NCBI GenBank assembly: GCA_014925825.1
Contig: JACGCK010000092.1
Location: 1 to 64,000 of the forward strand
Length of the DNA stretch: 64,000 nt
From: Pholiota molesta
Taxonomy: Eukaryota; Basidiomycota; Agaricomycetes; Agaricales; Strophariaceae
Direction of reading: 5' to 3'
Made by a program: the position numbers and the translations under genes. This document shows positions 12,591-23,771 of the stretch, piece by piece; within the stretch, counting starts at the first letter, position 1; each line of letters starts with the position of its first letter. Below the pieces are notes generated by a model. It did no database searches. It had not been told where the DNA came from and saw nothing but the letters and a program-made list of their open reading frames with translations.

Positions 12591-13731
12591 GTTGATTAGG
12601 GTACGAGAGTCGGAACTGTGTTGCAGACTGTTCGAATGAAAATTGGAGGTGAATCGTGCTGTCCTTTTATACATTTTACAAACCGTGTTTTCTGAGATAT
12701 CAAGGGATGTCTCGTTTGGTCTCTACGTGAAGTAGCGTCTACGCAGAACAATCAATAGCATTCTGCAAGCCATGCTATTCCCATGTCCAAGTGGTGAAGT
12801 GGAGCTCCAATGATGCGTTCTATGTATTGTGAAATATATTCTAGGTTAATGAGAGCCAGAAAAAGTTTCATTGCTCACTTAATACCACGGAAAGCTCTCA
12901 TGTCGTTGTCGCTGGCCAGAAACATGGTTCATGTCAGAGGCATTCCAGAACAAAATTTGCGTCATGGATGCTGCTATACATGCAACGAAGTGTATTTGCT
13001 CGCAAACTTTGCCGTAACCAGAGACAGCGTGGAAAGTCTTGAAAGAAATTGTAATGCAGTAGATAGACCAAGAGCCGTCAAGCATTTTCAGCTAATGTGA
13101 CGACCTCTTGAAGTCATCCATTGGCAACATCGACCGACATAATAGGTTGGCAGTCTCTTAGTCTCGCGGTAGTGGATCATCAACGACGTATGCCAAGTTA
13201 CAATGCGGTATCCTGTACGTCCATCCTTCACCTGTTCATAATGACAAGCCCAAATTTTCAGCAGCGGCGAGCACATGGCAAAGTAGAAGTATCCGATAAG
13301 TTTCCAAGTGTTGAAGTGCTGTCGATACGATTAGGACTAACGCCCTGCAGTACGCATTGCGCAAAGGGGCGCTGTAGAATTCATCGGGAATCCAGCGGTG
13401 ATTCCGAGAAGCTTTAACGTGATTGATAGAAACATCTTCCGAAAGAGATGACGTTGTGATAACATACAAAGTCATTTTTGAAGGATTCATTGGGCAATAA
13501 TCAAAAGAAAAACGGAGATGATGGTGAGAGGAAGAAAGCTGGTCTACACGATTTGGCCACTAGAGCGGCACCTCGGCCTCAATCGTGTGACTCGAATATT
13601 GGCGCTGCTGACTCAGCGTGGCATTGCCGACCAACCGCGTCGTCTCCCCCGAAGTCACTGCACAGCTCTTCCTCCCCAACTCTTCCCTTATACCCACTTG
13701 CCGTCAGTAGAAGGTATCGCTGCTCTTCAAA
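12591..13731. other. intergenic region between hydrophobin and ING gene
   Basis: Divergent spacer of 1.1 kb that should carry both promoters. Small open frames on both strands lack codon bias, splice sites or family resemblance. I see no supported gene. Confidence 0.45.
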
Positions 13732-15089
13732 ATGGCCGCACAAATTCCGAATCTTGAGGAAGCGGCTAATGTTGCTGCAGAGTTCATCTATAGTGAGTGC
13801 TTACATTCATTCTGTAACTTTGAGCATAACTGACGAACGAATAGGTCTTGACAATCTGCCGAACGAAGTTTCGCATCTGCTGCAGGAGATAAGGCATCGC
13901 GAAATTAGGACACAAGGTGTGTAAACATTCTATATTGAAAACTACATTCAACTGAGCGGGTACGCGCAGAATTGCAGCTAGAGATCGACAAGGACTCGGC
14001 CAGGTACATCCGTCATTCCCGTCGCGCGTCTTCCGCCTCTGTGACTCCTCCTTCACCGTCTTCTCCCGCACCCTCCCCTAAATCCGTCCTTATTCCAGCC
14101 AAAATAACCGCCTCATTCGCCGAGATCCAGGAGCTCGCCACGGAAAAATGCGCCCTTGCGGAGCGGCTCATCGAAATCATCAGCAGAACACGTTCCAAAC
14201 TTGATGTAGACATTGCCAAGGTCCGTACTCTACAAGGCGAACCTCCGGAACTCGTAGCTGCCACAGTGGGGAAGCCATTAGCCACGCATCCCACTCTCGC
14301 TGCTGCGGAGAGTTTGAGCTTGCCAGGAAGCCTGAGGAATCTGAACCCTGCATACGCCATTGGCGAGTCTCTCCGCAACGCGCTAGGTGTCCCACCATCC
14401 GAACTCAAGGCGGCCCTTTCAGCAGCATCACCTGGTGCCACACCTTCGGCAGGCCATGCAACAAAAAGTATGTCTTCCTTTCGTTTCATATCTTCACTTT
14501 CATTGATTAATACATTTACTTTTAGAACGCCGCGTCACACAGACTACATCCATAAAGATCTCTCCTGCTGCATCACCCACGAAACATCGTTCTGCATCCC
14601 CGACGACTCTAACGGCCTCAGTATCGCATACGCAGCCCAAGTCACGCCTTTCACGGCAGGTACATCCTCCTACGGAGGAAGAGGACAATGACATGGATGC
14701 AGACGGTGATGAAGATGGTAACGAGGAAGATGACAACGAGGATGAGTCCTTGTACTGCTTCTGTCGCAAGCAGAGTTATGGAGACGTCAGTACTTTCCCT
14801 CCGCCTACGTATATGCATTGTTACTGACCTCTTCCTTTATTTAGATGATTGCCTGCGACAATGAAGGTCGTTGTCCATTCGAATGGGTATGTCGCTATCT
14901 ACTTTACTTTCTTGCCCTATTTCTCATATTTTATTCCCCTCTTTTTAGTTCCACTTGGCGTGTGTCGGCCTGAAGCAGCCCACTCCTGAAAAGTGGTATT
15001 GTGATGAATGTATAAAATCGATTGGACTCGAAAATGCTGCGCCTGCACCCCAGCCGTCTACAACCACTAGGAAAGGCAGGAGGAAGTAG
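13732..15089 (+). CDS. ING-family PHD-finger protein
   Basis: A chromatin subunit of the ING family (yeast Yng1/Yng2/Pho23 type), which brings histone acetyltransferase or deacetylase complexes to H3K4me3. The N-terminal ING domain spans several exons (FIYSLDNLPNEVSHLLQEIRHRE, then EIQELATEKCALAERLIEII). A Ser/Pro/Ala-rich linker and an acidic patch of Glu/Asp follow. The C-terminal PHD finger holds the full C4HC3 set: LYCFCRKQSYGD, ACDNEGRC, FHLACVGL, KWYCDEC. The protein ends in basic residues KGRRK. The first exon is 13732-13792; the PHD finger is split by two introns. The subtype (NuA4-like versus Rpd3-like) cannot be set from this sequence alone. Confidence 0.92.
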
Positions 15090-18000
15090 GCGTTGTTCAA
15101 TCCCGATTCCCTTCTCCGTGATCTGTTTGCGAAAGAGCGGTACTTATGGTGTTGCCGCACCCATCCAATATTTATTATATTTGTAACATACATTATTCAG
15201 ATCCATTGTTCACTTGTATGTTTCCGTATAGGACTGTTGCTTATAGTCACGATATCCACCCTTTTTGTATTTTGAGCTTACTTTGTAGCAGAATTTCTTA
15301 CTTTTTCGTTAGTCATGGATTCAATAAACATATATGTACATTGTGAGAGCGACCCAAGAGCCAGTGTTCAGTTCGGAGATAATTATAAGTCTTCTGGCCT
15401 AGTTCTCGAAATCCACCGTTTACAAACGTGCGGAAAGCGATGGGAGGCATGCAATGTCTAAATGCTTTGAGGCTCGCAATTCCGACGAATTTCACGCAGA
15501 TTCACGTTCGCCGGTCGTGTTTCCTAAACTTTAGATACCAGATGCAATTCTGTCTGGTGTGAAAAAGATATATCATACGTTCCATTATGTTGTTCACCTT
15601 TGACAATCATCTTCTGGGTCTTGCAGTACAAACTGAATCCTTGATGAATCGCAAATCCCGAGGAGAAACTCACAAGGTCTCTCCGATGTCGATCAGTCGC
15701 AATGTTGTTGTGAGGCCTTCTTCTTCTGTGATGGGGCCAGGGATTCTTATGCAACTCAAGAATATGCCGATCTTTGTGGTTGGAACTTGGAAGACTGACT
15801 TGACCAAAAATGTGATCTGCTCATCCCGCTTTATCTTTCACGAAATTATTGATGTATGGCTGTTCGGATTCCACCACGTTGTAAAGACATCACCGAGTTC
15901 ACCTCTGGCGTGATGACATCGTAAGTACTTACTATCAGACTGATCGAAAGTTCTGACGGTGGCTTCTGCATACATTTGGCCCATTGCCATTGTATTTGGT
16001 AGACGCTGATCATCTTCGAGGCTAGTCTGAGAGCCGTGTTTTAGTATTAATAGACGCGCACGATGTGATGGAAGGATGTTGCGGGGAAGAATGCCCATGA
16101 TCATGATTTCAAGCGCTTCATGATCACTGCCAGAAGGCAACCAGAAGGTTATAATCACGCATGAGGAGAATATTCATCATCCAAGTGCTGACCGGTGACC
16201 ATCTACGCCCGATCCGAAAAGATAGATTACACAGATAATTAATAAATGTGAAGATCCTTGCCGCGTGTTGTTGGCGTGCTGCCCATAACCATAATTATAT
16301 CCATCCTCTGCGATCATCAAAAAACTGCGGATGACTTCAATATGCTGTCATTCGCACTCTACACAGCCACTATGTCAGTATGAGCAATCATTTGGATCCT
16401 AGAACGGACAGTCATATCGTCCATGACTCTATGGAATGTTTTGGGCGCTTGCCAAGCAGCGAGTCTGAATTTAGACCTGTGCGGGGTTCGTTGATCATGG
16501 TCAGTGCCGTAGTGATCGCCAGGTCAAGCCTGACCGCGGATTATCTCTGGCCAAACCCTGGCAGGATCCTTAGATGCCGTTTGTCAGAAATATGCTCCTT
16601 GCAGACGTGATTGCATAGTATGAGGCCGAACGGAATGATCAGATGAATTTGATCTATTTTTAACCATTGAGCGGTATGTATACCTGCCCGGTGATGATCG
16701 ATGACCGCCCGCTGGCGGTGCCAGTGTTCTGAGTTATCTGCACTGATACCATCATAGATAGTAGTTGGCGCAGCTCCTCATGTCGTATTTGCCTTCCAAA
16801 GTATATTTCGATTTATGGACATCGGCCCAGTCAGCTTCATTCACGTTTCGCGCACTTTGTCTGTATTTGCACCAGTGTTTGCACAAGCATAAACTATGGG
16901 GCCAATCAAGGGCCAATGGCGTCCACGCATTTTTGGTGTGTACTCATTCAATTGTCTTCAAAACCATGTGAGCTGTTTCTGTGATAATTTTGATTTGGTG
17001 GAGTCACCGAGGACATCTCAAATTGTACAGCATAAGAAGCAGCTTACCGCGCAGGGAGGTCCTGGCATAAAATACCTATTTTTGGTTGTGGAATCAGTTC
17101 ACCGACCTCTGCGGAACGCCGGCGCTTTAAACTGATCCATCATATCAGCAAGTACAATTATTATGAGATCATACCAGCTGATTACACCATACTGGAGACA
17201 TAGAGCCTCATTAAAGCTGTTATCTTTGAATTTATTCATACTGATATATCAAGGCGGTGCCATCTTCCGAATCATTGGAGAATACGCTTCGAGGACCGGA
17301 TCAACAGAAAAATGGCGGCGTTATGATTAATATTTCGGAATAAACAGCAATCTCAGAAAATAAGGCCGCGTAACTATTCTGTCAGCAGTGCGGAGACAGA
17401 AGAGAAGAAACGCCTCAGCGACTCGGATGATCATCAGGAATTAATGTGAATTGTAATGTGAGAAATTGCATTGTCCATTGACTGCTCTTATTGTTTAATT
17501 ATACAGCCCCTACGACCAACGCAGGTAGCATCTCGACAGCCGCAACTGCGTCTGCGGTGATAAGATATCTCGTGCTGCTATCTAGCTTCTGTTGATCTAT
17601 CACTTGCTAGCGAATTCGAGACTTGCCAATGCCCTCTAGACTTGATAAATAGGTGTTCTTGACCTGGTCTCTTTATTTTGATTGACCGATGATGTTTCAT
17701 CAGCTTCCATTAATGCGTGCTTTCAAGCTGAAGAGCTTATGCCCCGTAAGCTTCGAAATTGAGTTGAGTAACACATGTCATCATTAGAAATTCTATAGCA
17801 TAGGAATCAGAACATCATTGGAATGCGAACAGAGATTTTACTACCCCAAAGTTGATAAATGTTGTCAGATATGAATACATGACCTTGGAGCTTGCGTCTA
17901 TAGATTCGATGTGCCATGCCCGAGTGAAGAACAGGAATGTATAGATTCTTCAATATGTGGACACGCTCAGGTGTATAGAAGCCCGTCATGATTTTCAGTA

Positions 18001-19887
18001 GAAATTATCACAATTGGCGTTCTAAGATCTTCTGAGAACCAGTAAACGGGAACGGAATGGAACCATGTTATTGACGGAGCACTGAAGGACACTCCAACGC
18101 TGCAGATCTTATCAATCACAGACCTCGCAAAGAAATCAGCATTCATGGCGGGTCAACATCGCCTCGAAGCCAAGCTAATGCAGTCGCAGATTATCACATA
18201 CAAAGGACATTATTGAAAAGGCCGGAAGGTGGAAAAGTAAGACAAGAAACACAAGGGAAGGAAAACAAGATAACCACTGGCAAGGGCGGTTTCATCTTGA
18301 AAGCGAAGCGAAGCAGCACTGCGAACCCAAAAGCTAAAATCAGAGTATTCCCATCCCAAGCTAGACTGCACCCCGCGTCTTGGTGCAAGAAGGCCTAAAG
18401 AGCGTAGGTGGGAGGACATACTCGTATTCGACTACGTGACCTCATCTATCGAGGTCTTGCCGTAGTTCGACGGGCTGAATAAGCATAGCGCTGATTTGCT
18501 CACTCACGCAATCATTCCAAGCGTCAGGAAGGCGCCTTTGCATCATATCACTCACGTCCCAGTGGGCTGCAAAGAGGGGGGCAGGTGCATAGCTAATTCC
18601 CGAAGAAGTCAGTCCAAGATAAAATTCAATGGCGATGGTACCTAGTCCGCAAACAATGACAATCGTTCAAAACTTAGGTTTGATAGTGCGGTGCTCGTGC
18701 ACCTGGACCGAGCATGTACTGAAGCGTTTTTGTTGGAGGCGTGATGAGCGGACGAGGGTAGTACACTTTCTAAAAGCACAAAGTCATTGCTGCACTGTTG
18801 TAGATGCGCGATGGCCCTTTCTTCCGGGGACATGGGCAAAATAAATCCATCAGATATTCGTAGAACGCTACGCTTGGATCTCCAGAAATCTATGCTCTTG
18901 TTGGGTCTAGGAAATCCTGATGATGCTTTCTGAACGGATCCTTAGAAGTTATATTGAAGGCCTGAAGAAATCTGATGATTAACGATGCCCAGAGCATTTA
19001 ATTACAGGTGAAGCAAAATTGACCGGAACTGAATTCATTTTGTGTCTCGGAGCTGAAGAAAACAATTCTTGGATTGAAATATCAGAATTTCTATTCCGAC
19101 CTGCTCTCCTGTGCAGATTTCTGAAGGAGATCAAGAAGACCTAACCAAACGGAGAAGAAATATCGAGTTGAGGAATCAAATGTTCCAGAGCGATCTTTGG
19201 GGCACTGTTCCTTTGGCCGGCTTGCCATAGTCCATTAGCAGAGAAAGAAGAACCAAAACAACAGCCGCTTGTAAGCGCCTCGTTTAGCGCTTCACCCACG
19301 ATTCCAAGTTCGTCGTTGACAGAAGCCACCAGTCAAAGCGCAAGTCCTGCCGAGGCGTCTAAATTGATACCCTCAAAGAAAGATATTTCCAAAAATATAT
19401 GTGACCAAGACGAGAAGGATGGCTCCCAGCGATAGCACTAGAGTGAACAGCCGACTATTCCACAGGTTACTAAAACCAAGTGTTCCAGTATTAGTTGGAG
19501 GGCATGACCAAATGTTTCAGATAACATGGTGACGAAACAAGTGGCGAACATAGTCATCCGGGACGTTATTCGCTCTCCGGTCAGAATTAAGACACTGCAA
19601 TGGACGATTTCCGAGCGTCAAGGCGCATCCAGTGGCTGTGAGGACGCGGGGGACGTACATGTACCAGGTATGAGTCGGTCATCGGGACCGGAGAGGGAGC
19701 TGAGTCTGAAAGTGGGTCGGGAAACTCCGACGACATGGGCAGCAAAAAATTGTTATGCGGACGACGTTGACCAGTACCGCAAGGACTACCCTTTGACCTA
19801 CAACTCAACTTACTGCAAATCCCCTTTTTCTTCCAAGATCAGTCGACCAGAGCAGTCGACACTTGGGAAAAGCACACAAACTCATTC
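15090..19887. other. gene-poor region, 4.8 kb
   Basis: AT-richer than the neighbouring genes and full of stops on all frames. There is a possible gene remnant on the minus strand at about 15520-16160 (listed separately). No terminal repeats, tRNA, reverse transcriptase or transposase signatures were seen. The last few hundred bases before 19888 include the pyrimidine-rich eIF4A leader. Confidence 0.4.
15520..16158 (-). pseudogene. possible remnant or unresolved gene, unrecognised
   Basis: The minus strand shows three protein-like stretches in different frames. One is near 15970-16158 (FWLPSGSDHEALEIMIMGIL, then RLPNTMAMGQMYAEATVRTF), ending at a GTAAGT donor at about 15936. A second is near 15690-15825 (QITFLVKSVFQVPTTKIGIF, then IPGPITEEEGLTTTLRLIDI), ending at a GTGAGT donor. 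A third is 15525-15640, reading to a stop after LHLVSKV. No in-frame ATG begins the first stretch, and I could not splice the pieces into one frame. It may be a decayed gene or a gene with a model I cannot solve by eye. No family is recognised. Confidence 0.25.
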
Positions 19888-21588
19888 ATGTCAGCGTATG
19901 TAGCTCCTTTTTCTGCGTTTTTCATCATCAAGCCATCTTCTTACTTTGCCTTCTTCTCCCCTTCTGCCTTCTTTCTCCACCATATCCAGAGAAGAACTTC
20001 AGGATGTCGCCGAAAATGAGATCGAGTCCAACTGGGACCAGGTCGTAGACAAGTGAGTTGCCGTATCTCGTCATCATTTCAAACATTGGCTGATATGGTC
20101 TTTCATCGTGTAGTTTCGATAACATGGAACTCAAGCCTGAGCTCCTCCGTGGTATTTATGCCTATGGGTGAGTCTAGAATCCAATTCGGCGCAAATTTGC
20201 CGGTCTGACACTTCTGCTAGTTTCGAGCGCCCTTCCGCCATCCAGCAGAGGGCTATCGTCCCCGTTGTGAAGGGACACGACGTCATCGCACAAGCCCAGT
20301 CCGGTACTGGCAAGACTGCTACTTTTTCTATCTCCATTCTCCAGCAGGCAAGTCGCCAGTCGACTCACTTTTTGAAATCTGTAATAACAGTCGATTCTTC
20401 TCACAGTTGGATATGTCGATCAAGGGTACTCAAGCCCTGATCCTCGCCCCTACCCGCGAGCTGGCTCAGCAAATCCAAAAGGTCGTTATCGCTCTCGGCG
20501 ATTACATGAACATCGAGTGCCACGCTTGCGTCGGCGGTACCAATGTTCGTGAGGACATGGCCAAGCTCCAGGAGGGCGTCCACGTTGTTGTTGGTACCCC
20601 AGGACGTGTGTTCGACATGATCAACCGTAGGGCCCTCAGGACCGACAACATCAAGATTTTCTGTCTGGATGAGGCCGATGAGATGTTGTCGCGTGGATTC
20701 AAGGACCAAATCTACGAAGGTTCGTCTTGTTTACCGTTCCGGACTCGTTCAGCACCCTGACGGAGGCACAGTCTTCCAGCTCCTTCCCCAAGACACCCAG
20801 GTTGTCCTCCTGTCTGCGACCATGCCCGCTGACGTCCTCGAGGTCACCAAGAAGTTCATGCGTGACCCCGTCCGCATCCTTGTCAAGCGTGATGAGTTGA
20901 CCCTCGAAGGTATCAAGCAATTCTACATCGCTGTTGAGAAGGAGGAATGGAAACTCGACACCCTTTGCGATCTCTACGAGACTGTCACCATTACCCAGGC
21001 TGTCATCTTCTGCAACACCAGGCGGAAGGTCGACTGGCTCACTGAGAAGATGCACTCCCGCGAGTTCACAGTCTCCGCCATGGTGCGTCAATTTTATTAA
21101 GGCCTCGTACCAGAAGTCTAACGAGTTCGGGTCCGTTTAGCACGGAGACATGGAGCAGAAACAACGTGAAGTCCTGATGAAGGAGTTCCGTTCCGGATCA
21201 TCTCGTGTCTTGATCACCACCGACCTGCTCGCGCGCGGTATCGACGTCCAGCAGGTGTCGCTCGTCATTAACTACGATCTCCCGACCAACAGGGAGAACT
21301 ACATTCATCGTATCGGTCGTGGCGGTCGTTTCGGACGTAAGGGTGTCGCTATCAACTTTGTCACCACCGACGACGTCCGCATGTTGAGGGATATCGAACG
21401 TACGCAACTCTAATTGCCTCGTCCGCCATTTGTCCGGCACTGATTAATTGACCTGTCATATTTAGAATTCTACAACACCCAGATCGACGAAATGCCGCTC
21501 AACGTCGCGTAAGTGTCTAAATGATTTGCTTTCGAAACTCCCGATCTAATGTACCTTTTTCTTTGTCCTTTTCAGCGACCTTATCTAA
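19888..21588 (+). CDS. TIF1: eukaryotic initiation factor 4A, DEAD-box RNA helicase
   Basis: The ATP-dependent RNA helicase of the eIF4F cap-binding complex; it unwinds mRNA leaders in the cytosol. Nine exons (19888-19895, 19990-20052, 20114-20167, 20221-20347, 20407-20719, 20772-21082, 21141-21399, 21466-21508, 21576-21588) sum to 397 codons, so the protein has 396 residues, the family length. Motifs in order: Q-motif ([12 protein letters not shown]), motif I AQSGTGKT, Ia PTRELAQQ, Ib [51 protein letters not shown]. The first exon is only 8 bases and the last 13. The intron at 20348-20406 begins GCAAGT, a GC-AG intron. No second copy lies in the window. Confidence 0.97.
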
Positions 21589-23147
21589 GAGCCTATTCTG
21601 GTTCTTTCTTTTCTCGTTCTCTTTTTAGCTTTTCTTTACGATTGATTGTTATGAACCGACCGATGTTCTTTTCTCTCCCTATAGTTCTTGTACATACACT
21701 CAAAAGGTATCAAGCCATGCTCAATTCGCTATTTTCGTTCATGATCGCCGTAATCTTTCGCCGTAGAATGTATGATGTGGAGTAGTGGATAGTGATGATA
21801 TACATCGGTTATGAACTCGTTCTCTTCTATGTTGTCTTCTTGTGCTTTCTATGGATGATATTTTAGATTTCTTATCCAACCACCCCGGATGGTGATCTTT
21901 GATGTGGCTGGCATCAATGATGAGTTGTCAAATGTACATGCACAAGAGCACTCTATCAAGGGTATGATAAGATTCGACATGCTTAGGGAAGGATCATGTT
22001 GATCTGGAGCGGAGTTTGAACGGACAGGCCTGTCCATGGCTGTGTCGTCGTACAGCCCTTCCGCCAGAGATTCATCGGTGGGATCCTCAGCATCGCTTAG
22101 GGGCCATGAACCGGCCTCCGGATTGCGGTGTCGACAGTGCCATGCATTTCACATCCGTTCCGAGCCCTCTCGGGATGGCCTGCAGCTCCGAGCACTGGGC
22201 CTTGTCTTATTTCTGCGCCCGAACGGTGACAAATCCGAGGGCAGGCCAGGCCACCATGGCTGTTTGACGGGGTCGGCGAGTGCATATGCGCAGACGACGT
22301 CACCGTGGCATAGCAGCAATGCATGGGAAGACAAGGCAAGGGTCGAAACACAGTGGTTTTAAAGAGCGACAGATTTTGATGGTTTTCAAATTCCACTCCT
22401 GACTACTTCCGAGCCCAAACAACCTCGGAGGGCCCATCTTGGGATTTAATACCACACTGGATCTCGGTCGACAATCGTTACGTTCCTCCCTTGTCCTGGA
22501 TCTCATCACCCGCTGCTATATCCAGGCCCCTCTTCGTCATCACGCCTCGTATAGACTTTTATAGAATCTGCATATAATACCCTCCTCCGCGCGCCAGGTT
22601 TTGCTTGGGTGCTTACCGTCGACTCCGGCATTTCATACCTAGACGGACGTTGATTGGTCACTACCCCCATTCTCCGCCTCTTTCATTCCGAGCTGCGGGT
22701 TGCGGGGCCTTCTCTGACCATCCGAGGCCTTCGTTGATCTCCTTGCCGTCTCACCTGTGCCTGCTGCCAGCCATTTATCAATTCATCCGCCCGTCACACA
22801 AAAAAAAAGAGTAAATTTCTCAAAACCCACTACGGAAATATCGGAGGTGCCTAGCCCATCCCCTATGTCAAATTTGCCACTCCGGTGAGTGTTCGGTATG
22901 ATACGTCCACCTCTACCAGGAGTCACTCGCGCGCGAGGGTTACGCGCTTGGGCTCAGCCATTGTTGCTTTAAATGCGGAGCATCTCTGCACGTCCTTTTT
23001 TCTTCACTGCATGAACCCGCACTGCATTTTTATCTTGCGCCGTCGTTTGCAAAGCATAACTCTTACCTTTTCTTCATTTTCTCACCAGGACTACCAGGAT
23101 ATAACACTCTAGCCCGCCACCCCAACATAAAACTTTCTGACAGCACG
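21589..23147. other. intergenic region
   Basis: Holds the eIF4A 3' flank and the phosphatase promoter. A GC-richer block at about 22010-22360 gives open frames on both strands, but none resembles a protein. No gene is supported. Confidence 0.4.
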
Positions 23148-23771
23148 ATGTCGTACCACCGAGGAGCCTCAAGTTCGAGCCACCATCATCACCAATGGAC
23201 TCTAACACCTTCTAACCCCACCGCATCTCCTCCCTCTGCTTCCCCCTTCTCGCCCACATACCACGCACAGCCAGCCAGGAATGTCACGGAAATAATTCCG
23301 CGGGTGTTCATCTCTGACCTCGCCTTCGCAGAGAGCCCCGCGCTGCTCACGTCCTACCGGATAACGCACATCCTCTCCACCCTGCCGGACAACATCTTCC
23401 GCCCGCCGCCCTCGCTGCTGCCGATACAGCCCGTGCGCATGCAGGTCAAGGTGGAGGACCTCCCCTTCGCAGAGCTTGCGGCGCATCTGCCGAGCACGAC
23501 GGCCTTTATCCGCAATGCGCTTGCGTCACACCCGGAGGCCCGCGTACTCGTGCACTGCGCGGAGGGTATAAGCCGTAGTGTCAGCGTCGTCGCGGCGTTC
23601 CTGATGGCGCAATACGGCTGGACGCCCCTCCAGGCCGTGGACTACATTAAAAACAAACGGAGACACGCGAATCCGAATTTCGGGTTCATACAGCAGCTGC
23701 ACGAGTATGCGCGGGGAAGCCTAGGGCGGACGATACCCAATCCTTTGCCTCCCTTTTCGACGCCCTGCTAG
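23148..23771 (+). CDS. small dual-specificity protein phosphatase
   Basis: A 207-residue, apparently intronless phosphatase of the DSP (VH1-like) family, which removes phosphate from Tyr and Ser/Thr. Residues 1-40 are Ser/His/Pro-rich and probably disordered. The catalytic domain begins at EIIPRVFISDLAFAESPALL. The P-loop HCAEGISRS has the nucleophile Cys137 and the Arg two residues before the final Ser. The likely general acid is Asp in VKVEDLPFAEL. The conserved AFLMAQYGWTPLQAVDYIK and RRHANPNFGFIQQL blocks follow. No substrate-docking or membrane segment is seen. The GC-rich third positions differ from the flanks and support coding. Intronless structure is unusual beside its multi-exon neighbours. 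Confidence 0.9.
   Translation: MSYHRGASSSSHHHHQWTLTPSNPTASPPSASPFSPTYHAQPARNVTEIIPRVFISDLAFAESPALLTSYRITHILSTLPDNIFRPPPSLLPIQPVRMQVKVEDLPFAELAAHLPSTTAFIRNALASHPEARVLVHCAEGISRSVSVVAAFLMAQYGWTPLQAVDYIKNKRRHANPNFGFIQQLHEYARGSLGRTIPNPLPPFSTPC

Noticed and set aside
12810..13490. Several 60-98 codon frames on both strands upstream of the ING gene
   Set aside because: They conflict with each other and show no protein character; more likely promoter and leader DNA.
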